Assembly: GCA_937900135.1 (NCBI GenBank)
Contig: CALCDJ010000035.1
Coordinates: 38,934 to 102,933 of the forward strand
Direction of reading: 5' to 3'
Length of the DNA: 64,000 nt
DNA from: an uncultured Blautia sp.
Lineage (GTDB): Bacteria; Bacillota; Clostridia; Lachnospirales; Lachnospiraceae
Shown: one piece after another, positions 27,866 to 37,021 of the stretch
Layout: each line of letters starts with the position of its first letter
Position numbering within the stretch: the first letter of the stretch is position 1
The notes under the pieces: model-generated
Seen by the model: only the letters and a program-made list of their open reading frames with translations
Told to the model about the DNA's origin: nothing
The model's database searches: none
Made by a program: the position numbers and the translations under genes

Positions 27866-29379
27866 TGAGTCTGAATCTGTTAATTGTTGATGATGAATAT
27901 TTTATCCGACAGCGCCTCAAAAAAGTAATTCCCTGGAAAGAGTTAAATCTTTCTTTTGCAGGAGAGGCAGAAAATGGTCAGGAAGCATTGGAGCTAATCG
28001 AAAAAGAAGCCGTTGATATTCTTCTTCTGGATATTAAAATGCCTAAGATCAGCGGGATTGAACTGGCTAAATACATTCACGAACAGCACAGACATATCAA
28101 AATCATCATTCTTTCCGGATACAATGATTTTGAATATGCCCGCTCTGCAATTAAATACGGTGTTACCGATTATCTTCTGAAACCCATTGATCAGCAGTCT
28201 CTTCAGGAATCCCTGACCAACTGCATCCGAAGAGTAAATGAACAGCGTAAAGTAGAATTTAAACTCCGTCAGCTTCGGGAGCGAGAGCTGACCCAGGTAC
28301 TTTACCAATATCTCAACGGGCACATTTCCTATGAGGAAACCCAGAAGATCTACCCGGATATTACTTCCTATCCTTATGCCATGCTGGTGGGTGGATTTAT
28401 TTATGAGGAAATGCCCGCTGCCATCATTGAACTGATTACCAGCCTGTCCACTTTTGGCATCAAATGTCACAGCTTTAAGGAAACAGATTTCTCCAACACC
28501 TTACTTTTGTTGTTTGAGACAGCCCCGAATATCTCTTCCATCTGTACACTCCTGAATAATTTTGCCCAGGAATGCAGCACCTATGTCTTTCTGATTTACA
28601 GCCCCCTTCTGGAACTGCATTCTCACATGGAAGAAGAATATAAAAATATACAATATCAGTTAAATGCCCGTTACTTCCATATGGAATCCTGTGTCTGCCC
28701 TATACCGGAAACCTCTGAATCCACACCTCTTTCAGAAGGAACTGCAAGAATCCGCCAGAATCTGGTTCGGGTTTTAAACTCCAACGAAACTAGCCAGTTC
28801 CATGATTTCATGGATCAGATTTTCGATGAAATTGCAGAACGGAAACAAATCAATTACCTGACCTTGATCCTCACAGAGATTTTTCTCACATATAATCTTC
28901 ACTACGAAGAAAATATCCAGTTTCATCACAATATGATGGACTTTATCAACATGATTCTGGAAGAAGAATATCAGTTGACCAACCTGGAGGACACCATCAT
29001 CTCCTACGGTCTCCAATGCATGAAAAATTTTGTAGGTTCTCCTTCTGATATTTCTCTGAGCACAAAAATCATTTCCTATATTAAAGAGCATTACAATGAG
29101 CCTGAACTTTCTGTCACAGAGATCGCAGAATTTTTCCAGTTTAATGTCTCTTATCTGGGAAGTATTTTTAAAAAAATCGAAGGATGCTCCATTCTTCAAT
29201 ACCTGACAAACGTCCGACTGGAAGCTGCCAGTCAAATGCTCAAAAACGGAGCAAAAATCATCGACGCTGCCAACGAAAACGGATATTCCGATGTCTTTTA
29301 TTTCAGTAAACGTTTTAAGAAAAAATATGGCTGCTCCCCAAAAGAGTTTCAGCTTCGATGCCAGGCGGAAGAAGCGTAA
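27865..29379 (+). CDS. Response regulator with AraC-type DNA-binding domain (YesN-like)
   Basis: A 504-residue regulator. The receiver domain has D9/D10, phosphoacceptor D56 in ILLLDIKMPK and K106 in DYLLKPID. A middle region of about 270 residues follows. The C-terminal AraC-type double helix-turn-helix (about 405-500) includes LSVTEIAEFFQFNVSYLGSIFKK and NENGYSDVFYFSKRFKKKYG. Its ATG overlaps the kinase stop by one base, indicating coupling. It should activate the divergent ABC operon through the repeats at 26009-26038. Confidence 0.93.
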   Translation: MSLNLLIVDDEYFIRQRLKKVIPWKELNLSFAGEAENGQEALELIEKEAVDILLLDIKMPKISGIELAKYIHEQHRHIKIIILSGYNDFEYARSAIKYGVTDYLLKPIDQQSLQESLTNCIRRVNEQRKVEFKLRQLRERELTQVLYQYLNGHISYEETQKIYPDITSYPYAMLVGGFIYEEMPAAIIELITSLSTFGIKCHSFKETDFSNTLLLLFETAPNISSICTLLNNFAQECSTYVFLIYSPLLELHSHMEEEYKNIQYQLNARYFHMESCVCPIPETSESTPLSEGTARIRQNLVRVLNSNETSQFHDFMDQIFDEIAERKQINYLTLILTEIFLTYNLHYEENIQFHHNMMDFINMILEEEYQLTNLEDTIISYGLQCMKNFVGSPSDISLSTKIISYIKEHYNEPELSVTEIAEFFQFNVSYLGSIFKKIEGCSILQYLTNVRLEAASQMLKNGAKIIDAANENGYSDVFYFSKRFKKKYGCSPKEFQLRCQAEEA

Positions 29380-29424
29380 AAAACCAGGAGACTGATCATC
29401 TAATGATCTGTCTCCTGGTTTTTT
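29378..29424. terminator. Bidirectional terminator
   Basis: 15-bp perfect stem (29378-29392 with 29410-29424) plus an inner GATCAT/ATGATC pairing, with T runs on both strands. It ends the two-component operon (+) and the eleven-gene ribosyl operon (-). Confidence 0.93.
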
Positions 29425-29429
29425 GATAT

Positions 29430-30548
29430 CTATATATTTCCTTTCAAATCCTCTGCCACTTTTCCAATGATCTCCTTGAAATCTCCTTCAAAAATCTTCA
29501 TTGAAGAGCCAAACATCAGATTTGCCGGATAATTGAAATTCTCCACATTGCTTCCCGTCTGATCACGGAATTCTTTTTCTTCTCCCAAATGAGGAATTCT
29601 ATGAATCAATGGAGAAATATCTTCCATATATCCATATAATTTTTTACCTAATTGGAAACCCATTCCGCACTCAAATCCTACATCGTTATTTACTTCATAA
29701 CCTCTATAGTTATTCAAATTGGCAATGATAATATCACAGTCTCTTACATGCTGCTGGAAATTATCAAACAAGTTTGAAGCAGTTATGTATGGATTTTCAG
29801 ATTCTATTTTTTCCACACCCTCTGCCCAATCCAGCGGTGACACAGCGTCCAATCCATATTCCTGGCAGAGAGCTTTCATAGCGGAAAATAATTCTTCTCC
29901 ATTTGCATCGTAACGTTCAAAGCCAGATAAATATACCAGCGGACGTTCTCGCTCTTTCCTTTCTTCTTCCACTGCCGGTTCTTCAGCTTTTTTGCGCATA
30001 CCTGTTTTTTTGTATTCTTCCTCAAGATCCGTCATCAACATATGGATGCAATCATCAAAATCCCCTTCCACAATTTTTGTGGAACCTATAATGGTAGGAG
30101 AAAAAGGAAGATTGAAATATGGCATTACCTGATTTCTTTCATCGTATACCAGACCATCCTTTAAATAGGACTGCTGGTTTTTCGTTGCCATGCTTCTTTT
30201 ATCTCTGGTATATCCGTAACAGCGAGCTCCTTTTGCATATGCCATACCAAGTTCATATACGGTTCCGCTATCTGCTTCACAACCTCTATAGGCCTCTAAA
30301 TCCGCGATAATCACCGTTGTGTCCAACATATCTTGCTCTAAATCTGCAAAAATACTGTCTGCTCGTTTCTGAAGATCCGGATTCTCCAAATCTAATGGAT
30401 TAGCATTTGGAAGTGTCACAGAAAATCCAAGAGCCTCTGCTCTCGTCTTCATTGCTGCAAGCATATCATATCCATATTTATAAAAACACTCCGGACCTGC
30501 AATATAAATCGCTTCATCCTTTAACAAATCATGAATGTATCTATACAT
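29430..30548 (-). CDS. Tandem nucleoside 2-deoxyribosyltransferase-like protein
   Basis: A 372-residue protein made of two NDT-like domains. The first (about 10-180) contains IYIAGPECFYKYG and the DSGTVYELGMAYAKG segment that carries the catalytic Glu. The second (about 200-370) contains VYLSGFERYDANG and NNDVGFECGMGFQLG with a Glu at the matching position. A charged linker (about 183-203) joins them. NDTs swap bases between deoxyribosides or hydrolyse them; single-domain NDTs are about 150 residues. AGGAGG lies 5 bases before the ATG. It is the last gene of the operon. Confidence 0.83.
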   Translation of the reverse strand: MYRYIHDLLKDEAIYIAGPECFYKYGYDMLAAMKTRAEALGFSVTLPNANPLDLENPDLQKRADSIFADLEQDMLDTTVIIADLEAYRGCEADSGTVYELGMAYAKGARCYGYTRDKRSMATKNQQSYLKDGLVYDERNQVMPYFNLPFSPTIIGSTKIVEGDFDDCIHMLMTDLEEEYKKTGMRKKAEEPAVEEERKERERPLVYLSGFERYDANGEELFSAMKALCQEYGLDAVSPLDWAEGVEKIESENPYITASNLFDNFQQHVRDCDIIIANLNNYRGYEVNNDVGFECGMGFQLGKKLYGYMEDISPLIHRIPHLGEEKEFRDQTGSNVENFNYPANLMFGSSMKIFEGDFKEIIGKVAEDLKGNI

Positions 30549-30560
30549 CCCAACCTCCTG

Positions 30561-31508
30561 TTATTTCAAAACCAATTCCATCAGTAGGCGAAGAAATCTT
30601 CCGCAATCTGCTTTTTTACCCACATAAACCATTGGAAGATGTTCCCATACATAATGATGACGGCGATCGATCACTGTCATTCCCAATGTTAATCCATCTT
30701 TTGTTTCTACGCCGACACGCGCTTCGAATGTTTCTACTAAAGTAGGATCGATCACATAAGCAACTGCCATACAGTCAATGACTGTACAATATGCCTGGTG
30801 TCCTTTGGAATTTACAAAACGAATCGCCTGACGAAGAAATGCCGCTTCTTTTCTGTCGCTTTCTTCCAATGCTTTCATATCTTCCTCTGTCAAATTCACA
30901 TCAAAATGTGTCGCCACATCTAATCCTAATGCAGTAAGTTTGATCCCTGATTTATATACGATATCAGCAGCTTCCGGATCTACATAAACATTCCACTCAC
31001 TTTGCGGAGTATCCCCTGTAGCATTCATAAAAGCATAATCATTTAATCCAAACATACCGGAAATTGCCACAATTTCAGGAATCATTTTTTTGATCTCCGG
31101 TGCTTTCATTAAAGCCAGTGCCAGGTTTGTCATAGGACCTGTACATACTACGGTGACTTCTCCTGGATTTTCTTTTACTGTATCAATGATCAAATCACAG
31201 GCATCACGTTTACCCAACTCCATTGTTGGATCTGGCAAAAAGTTTTCTGCCTGTCCATCTGTTCCATGGGTAAAAGGATCTTTGGGAACGTCCCGAAACA
31301 GAGGTTTTGCCATACCTTTTCCTACAGGGATATCAGTTTTACCAATTAATTCCAGTGTCTTTCTTGCATTTACGTTTGTCACTTCCACTGGATAATTTCC
31401 ATTTACTGTCGTCACTGCCATCAGCTGAATTTCCGGGGATTTTGCTGCCATGATAATAGCCATGGAATCATCCATACCTGGATCACAATCTAAAATAATT
31501 TTTCTCAC
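30561..31508 (-). CDS. Nucleoside hydrolase (IunH/RihA type)
   Basis: A 315-residue inosine-uridine preferring nucleoside hydrolase fold, cleaving the N-glycosidic bond to free base and ribose. The calcium- and ribose-binding signature is at the N-terminus (IILDCDPGMDDSMAI), and a NVYVDPEAADIV segment is also typical. The GTG at 31508 is favoured because AAAGG lies 7 bases upstream. A TTG at 31532, overlapping the yjbQ stop, is the alternative. It sits between yjbQ and the NDT-like gene. Confidence 0.88.
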   Translation of the reverse strand: MRKIILDCDPGMDDSMAIIMAAKSPEIQLMAVTTVNGNYPVEVTNVNARKTLELIGKTDIPVGKGMAKPLFRDVPKDPFTHGTDGQAENFLPDPTMELGKRDACDLIIDTVKENPGEVTVVCTGPMTNLALALMKAPEIKKMIPEIVAISGMFGLNDYAFMNATGDTPQSEWNVYVDPEAADIVYKSGIKLTALGLDVATHFDVNLTEEDMKALEESDRKEAAFLRQAIRFVNSKGHQAYCTVIDCMAVAYVIDPTLVETFEARVGVETKDGLTLGMTVIDRRHHYVWEHLPMVYVGKKADCGRFLRLLMELVLK

Positions 31509-31528
31509 ATTCTCACCTTTTCTTTCTA

Positions 31529-31933
31529 TCAATCTGCCTGAACTTTTACAAAATATTCTCGGTTTCTCGGACCATCAAATTCTAAGAAATACACATGCTG
31601 GGAACCTCCAAGAAGAAGTTTTCCGCCATGTACAATCAACGGAATGGAAACTCCCAGAAGCGCAGACTTAATGTGTCCTGCTGCATCCTGCGGTGTATCA
31701 TGCTGATGTTTAAAATCCACCTTTGTCGGGATCAGTCTGCGGATTTCTTCATCTAAATCCACAAATCCTGCTGGATCCCATGGGGAAAATACCGTAAGAC
31801 CCGCTGTGGAATGAGGGGTATATACAATACAGGTTCCTTCTGAAATGCCACTTTCTTCCACCGTTTTTATCACATTTTCTGTAATATCGTGTACTCCATT
31901 ATAAGTCGTTGTAAGTTTATAATTATTCAGCAT
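31529..31933 (-). CDS. yjbQ: YjbQ / UPF0047 family protein
   Basis: A 134-residue single-domain protein of the YjbQ family, recognised by CIVYTPHSTAGLTVF and the C-terminal GGSQHVYFLEFDGPRNREY segments. Family members have weak thiamine-phosphate-synthase-like activity, but the physiological role is unsettled; the metal-binding histidines are conserved here (HSTAG, HQHD, GGSQHVY). AGGAGGAGAAGGA precedes the ATG. Its placement within a nucleoside/ribosyl operon is unusual. Confidence 0.9.
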   Translation of the reverse strand: MLNNYKLTTTYNGVHDITENVIKTVEESGISEGTCIVYTPHSTAGLTVFSPWDPAGFVDLDEEIRRLIPTKVDFKHQHDTPQDAAGHIKSALLGVSIPLIVHGGKLLLGGSQHVYFLEFDGPRNREYFVKVQAD

Positions 31934-31944
31934 TCCTTCTCCTC

Positions 31945-33081
31945 CTATTTTACAATGATCTCACTGTTTTTTACGCCTGCTCCGCCTTCTGCAAAAGACC
32001 ACACCCCTTCACATCCTCTGCCATATTTCTCACCAATAATCTCACTGATATATCCCATCAAAAGACAAATTGGCGCAAAATGTGTAACGGGCATGGAGAT
32101 TGGATACCTTGGAGACGGAACCTGCAGATACAAAGCTTCTTCTCCAAAATCTTCCTGTGTTCCATCTGTAATCACTACCATTGGTCTTCCCAGTTCATTT
32201 GCATAGTGTACCAGCTCTTTTGTTCTGCTGAATCCAGGGCTGGTGGTATTTCCTACTACAACTGTTCCAATTTTTTCCACATCACGCGCAAAGAAATTCA
32301 AGTGGAACCATTCCTCTGTATTGATATGCATAGCAAATCTTCCAGTTGCTTCTAATGTTTTGCAATAGCCAAACCATGCCGTTGCGTAATCAAATCCAGA
32401 TCCCACAAAATCAAAACATGGAAAATCTTTCCATTCTTCTGCCAGCTTTTCACATGCCTCATCCATGGCAGGAAGCATTTTTCCTAACAGATCTCCCTGG
32501 TTTTTGATGTCCATGCGCATATCCATCGCTTCATCCATCGGGTATTTTAATCTTACCTCTCCGAAACGGATCGCAAGGAGCAGCAATGCCATAACGCTCA
32601 CGGCATAACTTCTTGTTCCCGGTGCGCTGTCAAAAGACGGAATATCCAGCTTTAAGATTTTGTCACAATTTACTCCCAATGGAGAATTTTCATTTCCAGT
32701 TACACCAAGTACATAACATCCATGAAGACGAGCTCTCTGAACCGCCTCAGAAAGGCGGGCAACTCCTCCGGAATTGCTCACTGCGATAACCAGAGGATTT
32801 CTGCAGTCGATTCCCAGATGCTTTTCACAATAAAATCGGCTCAATTCAATCGCTGGAACCACTTCCGTAGGAATTCCGGTAAGCATTTCAAACGCATGCT
32901 TTGTTGCCATTCCTGCCGCAAAAGAATCCCCACATCCTGTAAGAACAATTCTCTGAATATTAAAGATTTCCTGAAAAGATAATACGGTACGTGTCTTTGG
33001 CTCCAGATCTTCATACTGCTGACGGATCAATTCCGGCAGACTAAATACCTGACGGCTCATTGCATTATTATATTTTTTCAT
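31945..33081 (-). CDS. SIS-domain sugar isomerase/deglycase-like protein
   Basis: A 378-residue protein with two SIS phosphosugar-binding domains. The first has IVLTGCGDSFAAGMATKHAFE and AVSNSGGVARLSEAV; the second has FVGSGFDYATAWFGYCKTLEATG. The layout resembles GlmS C-terminal, AgaS and fructoselysine-6-phosphate deglycase (FrlB) proteins. A Glu-rich NTEEWFHLNFF segment sits where the GlmS-type family has its catalytic Glu. The ATG at 33081 has GGAGG 5 bases upstream. With the nearby PfkB kinase it forms a kinase plus SIS pair, as in fructoselysine catabolism. The substrate is unknown. Confidence 0.82.
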   Translation of the reverse strand: MKKYNNAMSRQVFSLPELIRQQYEDLEPKTRTVLSFQEIFNIQRIVLTGCGDSFAAGMATKHAFEMLTGIPTEVVPAIELSRFYCEKHLGIDCRNPLVIAVSNSGGVARLSEAVQRARLHGCYVLGVTGNENSPLGVNCDKILKLDIPSFDSAPGTRSYAVSVMALLLLAIRFGEVRLKYPMDEAMDMRMDIKNQGDLLGKMLPAMDEACEKLAEEWKDFPCFDFVGSGFDYATAWFGYCKTLEATGRFAMHINTEEWFHLNFFARDVEKIGTVVVGNTTSPGFSRTKELVHYANELGRPMVVITDGTQEDFGEEALYLQVPSPRYPISMPVTHFAPICLLMGYISEIIGEKYGRGCEGVWSFAEGGAGVKNSEIIVK

Positions 33082-33095
33082 ATAGTCCTCCATTT

Positions 33096-34013
33096 CTATA
33101 GTCCCAACTTGGGATACCAGTTTTGTTTCCCTGATTTCTTTTTCTTTTCATCCATTTTATGTAAGATCGCACATCCTTCAAGTGCCAGATCAATGGCATT
33201 GCCATGTCCTGTTCCAGCGGTAAATTTCTCCCCTGTACAGAGATTATCTGACACAGAACAAATGGAACCGCCTCTTCTTCCAAATAACGCTGATAAAGTC
33301 ACGATTGCTGCGGATTCTCTGTCTCCATTCAGGATTCCAGCCCTGTTATAAATCCCTGCAATCTCAATGTTCCATGGCTGCATGTAGCCTCCAACACTTG
33401 GTCTTCCGCCGCCAACAAAATCGCTGTCCACAGACAAAGTCACGCCCACATGATATGGAAAATCATTTTCTTCTGCTGCCTGCACCATAGCGTTCACAAC
33501 TTCGTAATGAGCCGCTGCCGGATAAGCTGCCGGAATATATGCTTTTGTCATTCCTTCTTCCCGCACAACACCGCTTGCGATCACGAGATCACCAGGACGT
33601 ACCTGATCTCCGATTCCTCCGGAACCTCCTACTCGCAAAAAGGTACTGGCATCTGTATACTCCATAAAATCATAAAGCAAAAGCTCTGTTTCAGGAGAAC
33701 CGCTTCCTCCACTGACTACCGTGATTTTGGCGCCTTTATACTCTCCTGAATAACTTGTAAACATTCCAGAATTTCCGATCATTTCCGGATGCTCCAGCCG
33801 ATCTGCGATTTTTTTTGCAGGATCTTCCTCATAGGCACATAATGGATCACGTACCGTAATCAGCACATAATCTCCCACTTTTTCGTGATCAATCTGGGTA
33901 AGTGCCGGCCGGCCTTGAATTAGCAACCCACGCTCCGGAACATTTTTGTAATACTCATAATCTCTGTGCATTTTTTGAATTGAGGGTTTCTGACGAATCA
34001 AATCACTTAACAT
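33096..34013 (-). CDS. Nucleoside phosphorylase family protein (uridine/purine phosphorylase-like)
   Basis: A 305-residue PNP/UDP-phosphorylase fold protein that would split a nucleoside with phosphate into base and pentose 1-phosphate. Recognised segments are ADRLEHPEMIGNSGMFTSYSG, KITVVSGGSGSPETELLL and the phosphate-binding RVGGSGGIGDQVRPGDLVIA. It differs from the DeoD copy at 46948-47658, so the window has two phosphorylases. Start at 34013 with CTGGAGGAAGAAAC upstream. It overlaps the kinase gene by 7 bases, indicating coupling. Confidence 0.85.
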   Translation of the reverse strand: MLSDLIRQKPSIQKMHRDYEYYKNVPERGLLIQGRPALTQIDHEKVGDYVLITVRDPLCAYEEDPAKKIADRLEHPEMIGNSGMFTSYSGEYKGAKITVVSGGSGSPETELLLYDFMEYTDASTFLRVGGSGGIGDQVRPGDLVIASGVVREEGMTKAYIPAAYPAAAHYEVVNAMVQAAEENDFPYHVGVTLSVDSDFVGGGRPSVGGYMQPWNIEIAGIYNRAGILNGDRESAAIVTLSALFGRRGGSICSVSDNLCTGEKFTAGTGHGNAIDLALEGCAILHKMDEKKKKSGKQNWYPKLGL

Positions 34014-34906
34014 GTTTCTTCCTCCAGTTTTCTTCTTGCTTCTTTCTGCATCTCTTCGGAGATTTCTTCTGGAACTCCATACTGGGAAAGACACATCACG
34101 GCAGAAAGGTTCCCCATTCTTGCACATTTTTCCAGTGTCTGTCCCTCACAAAAACCACATAATACTGCGCCAGAAGAACTATTTCCTCCTCCTGTGGGAT
34201 CTACAATTTTTACATTCTTCTCTGCTGGAACGATCACCGTATCATCCGGTGTGATCATGATGGAACCTTTATCTCCCCGCCGTAAAAATACCAGTTCTAC
34301 ACCCCAGGATCTCAGTTGTTCGATCACATCTTCCAGTTCTTCTACACCCAAAAGCGCTTTTGCTTCTGTAAGATTAATGGAAAGGATATTCATCTGAACA
34401 GCAATCTCCTTTACCCATTCCTTGTTTTCCGGATAGGTGGCATCTGCCGCAATTTCCCACATGACTTTTGAAGGGGAATTCTTTTTATATTCCAAAATCT
34501 TTTCCCAAAATTCCCGATTGCTGTTTTTAAAAATATAAATACCGGTTTCCTCTTCAAAGTATGGCTTCAGTTCTTCTGGAGTGATCTCTATCTTTTTGAA
34601 ATGATCCAGTCCATACAGAGGTGTTTCTTCTCTTTCTCCATCTTCAAAATACTGTATCACTGTGTGCGGTGTCTTTTCATCTTTTACGATCAATCCGTCC
34701 ATGGACAGCTGGTTTTTTTCATACCAGGAGCCATAAAGTTCCTGATAATCCGCTCCCACTCCTGTCGCAAGGATTACCTCATCATTCCACAATTTTATTC
34801 CGCACAAAGCATAAATTCCTGCTCCACCAGCAATTTTTTCCACATATTCTCCGCCAGCGAATCGTATTTCATCTGTAACAGAAACAGATGCAACTACATA
34901 TTTCAT
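34007..34906 (-). CDS. PfkB family sugar kinase with GGGN in place of GAGD
   Basis: A 299-residue ribokinase-fold protein. The N-terminal Gly-rich segment KIAGGAGIYALCG and the second PfkB signature are present. The second signature reads DPTGGGNSSSG (residues 237-247), with Asn (N242) where ribokinases have the catalytic base Asp of GAGD. A GGGN/GAGN variant is known in MAK32-like PfkB proteins, so this may be a lineage trait; activity is uncertain. The ATG at 34906 follows AAGGAGTGTGAGTG. It abuts the first ADP-ribosylglycohydrolase-like gene and overlaps the phosphorylase by 7 bases. Confidence 0.8.
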   Translation of the reverse strand: MKYVVASVSVTDEIRFAGGEYVEKIAGGAGIYALCGIKLWNDEVILATGVGADYQELYGSWYEKNQLSMDGLIVKDEKTPHTVIQYFEDGEREETPLYGLDHFKKIEITPEELKPYFEEETGIYIFKNSNREFWEKILEYKKNSPSKVMWEIAADATYPENKEWVKEIAVQMNILSINLTEAKALLGVEELEDVIEQLRSWGVELVFLRRGDKGSIMITPDDTVIVPAEKNVKIVDPTGGGNSSSGAVLCGFCEGQTLEKCARMGNLSAVMCLSQYGVPEEISEEMQKEARRKLEEETC

Positions 34907-34909
34907 CAC

Positions 34910-37006
34910 TCACACTCCTTCGATAATCAAGCTGTCACAAGTCATGGTTCCTTTTGAGATCACAAAGCCGGCGCCGCCGCAATGATAGGTTTCATCTTCT
35001 GCCTGCAGAAGAAGTGTACCATTCACTTCGAAATACAGCTGATTTCCCTTTGCAGTCAGCTTCATCTGATATGGAAGATCTTCCTGATAGGTGTATGCAG
35101 TTCTGGCAAGTTCTTTTCTCATGCCATCTTTCTGCATATAAAGAATGGCTTCTCTTCCATTTTCCAAAACTGCTCCGTAATATCTTTTATGTCCCACGCT
35201 GCGAATCACAAGTCCTCCTGATTTATGAAGACTGAAATAAGCTGTGGAAGACACACTGTAGTGATCCCATTCTTTGCTTCCTATGGTTACTAATCCATCC
35301 TCTTCGATATGGGAAATGCAATATGTCTGTTTAAAATCTGCTGCAAACTGAGCGGCAGAAGAGGCAAAGCCTGCCAACCAAAGAGGATTGGTATTCCATA
35401 TAGAATTCATCAGCATTCCTCTCTGAGCAAACATCTTTGGCGCGCCTTTCCAGTCGATCCAGCGAAGAACCGCTTCTCCATCAAACCGATACTGGCTGCT
35501 GAACTCATATCCCAATTTGAAAATGGACATTCCTTTTGTATCTGGTACTTCCCAGTCGATCACCTGCTCTTTTGTGGTGAGTTTTGTATATTCTCCGTAC
35601 ATTACCTGTATCTCATCATTGATATCATAATAAAGAATATACGGCCGAATCCGCACATCGCCTTCTTGCATCAATTTCACGGAAGTATGTACAACCTGAG
35701 AAGAATACAACGTAGGAGATGCAACAGTGGAAAAGTTTCGTGCAAGCTTGGAAAAATCAATAAATGTCTGAGTCGCTACACGCGCAGTCACTCCATCTGC
35801 CATGTGTTTGAAAGAAACAAGCAGTCCATTTTCATCACAGACGGAATTTAAATTCTCTACGCTGTCTGCGGCATTTACCTCTTCTCCATATTCACAAATC
35901 TGGAATCCCTGAACAGAGCCAGGGAACTCAAACGTATATCGGCGATCCGAGATTTCTGTCTCTTCTCCTGCCAGCTTTGCAGCTGCCTTTATAATTTTTT
36001 TGCTCTCCAGAACCGCGTCTGTCACCACAGACCCACCGTCTGAAGTAACCACATACATCAGATCTGCCACTGGCGTCCGGAAATCTGCCCCTGCATCGAT
36101 TCCTGCAAGTCCCAGACGGATGCCGTTAAAAGCGCCTACATTTCCTGCATTACAATCGGTATCCCATGCTGCGGAAGAAGCAATGCTAATGGATTTTTGG
36201 AAATCATCTCCGCCCAGAAGGATGGATGCGATCACCATCGCATGATTGGGAACCATATGACAGCATCCTGGAAATACTTCGTATCCATATTTCGGATCTA
36301 AATATGCCCGTACCTTTCTCCAATCCTTTTCTTTTCTGCAGATTTCTCTCACATCTGCTACGATGTTTTTCAGCATTGGATCTGTAATGTATCCTTCCGC
36401 TCTGTCAAACAATACTTCCAGATTTTTCTCTTCAAATGCCATGGCTTCCAGTGCGGCAAGATGACAAGCCGCGTCCACAGCAAGCCCGTCATGACTGACA
36501 CTGGCTGCCTTGCGAACAAGATCCACAGCAAGATCCGGATTATTGGGACAAGCCATGGCAATGGCATCGATAAAAATCTGCGCGCCGATCTGTTCTGCCA
36601 GAGTCTGTCCATTTACTTCAATAGAACCGCTCTTCGGCGCAGGAATCCCGTTTTTCAGGTTCAGATAAGCGGTATGTTCTGTTGATCTTCCCAGACCACC
36701 CCACCATAAAATTGTCTTATTCTCAATGATATAATTTAACCAGGTATTTCCAAAATCCTCTGCTGTTATATCTTTTTTAAATCCATTGTCTTCAATGGAT
36801 TTAAAAAAGCCAAAAGTTCCGGAAATATCATCATCTGCCACAATGAGAGGCACTCCCACCTGCTGGTGTACATAATATTTGATTTCATCAAAGGTTTCCT
36901 GTATTTTTTCGTAACTCCATCCTTCTACCGGACGTCCCAGATACACCCCAAGAATCTTTCCCAATACGCCAGCATAGATCTGCTCTTTATATTTTTGTAT
37001 ACTCAT
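34910..37006 (-). CDS. ADP-ribosylglycohydrolase-fold protein, copy 2
   Basis: A 698-residue protein. Residues about 5-345 are the all-helical DraG/ARH fold: YAGVLGKILGVYLGRPVEGW, a metal-binding triple Asp (D58-D60 in ADDDISGT), SHDGLAVDAA and the second metal site WDTDCNAGNVG (D282, D284). Residues about 350-698 are a beta-rich extension resembling concanavalin-like carbohydrate-binding or DUF1080-type domains, with a TFQYP-like SVQGF turn and a C-terminal HKRYYGAVLENGREA segment. ARH enzymes hydrolyse O- or N-ribosidic bonds of ADP-ribose; no signal peptide is present. It is a paralogue of the upstream gene (37022-39142). ATG at 37006 is preferred; AGGAG lies 12 bases upstream and an in-frame TTG (37015) is the alternative. 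Confidence 0.82.
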   Translation of the reverse strand: MSIQKYKEQIYAGVLGKILGVYLGRPVEGWSYEKIQETFDEIKYYVHQQVGVPLIVADDDISGTFGFFKSIEDNGFKKDITAEDFGNTWLNYIIENKTILWWGGLGRSTEHTAYLNLKNGIPAPKSGSIEVNGQTLAEQIGAQIFIDAIAMACPNNPDLAVDLVRKAASVSHDGLAVDAACHLAALEAMAFEEKNLEVLFDRAEGYITDPMLKNIVADVREICRKEKDWRKVRAYLDPKYGYEVFPGCCHMVPNHAMVIASILLGGDDFQKSISIASSAAWDTDCNAGNVGAFNGIRLGLAGIDAGADFRTPVADLMYVVTSDGGSVVTDAVLESKKIIKAAAKLAGEETEISDRRYTFEFPGSVQGFQICEYGEEVNAADSVENLNSVCDENGLLVSFKHMADGVTARVATQTFIDFSKLARNFSTVASPTLYSSQVVHTSVKLMQEGDVRIRPYILYYDINDEIQVMYGEYTKLTTKEQVIDWEVPDTKGMSIFKLGYEFSSQYRFDGEAVLRWIDWKGAPKMFAQRGMLMNSIWNTNPLWLAGFASSAAQFAADFKQTYCISHIEEDGLVTIGSKEWDHYSVSSTAYFSLHKSGGLVIRSVGHKRYYGAVLENGREAILYMQKDGMRKELARTAYTYQEDLPYQMKLTAKGNQLYFEVNGTLLLQAEDETYHCGGAGFVISKGTMTCDSLIIEGV

Positions 37007-37021
37007 ACCTTCCAACCACTC

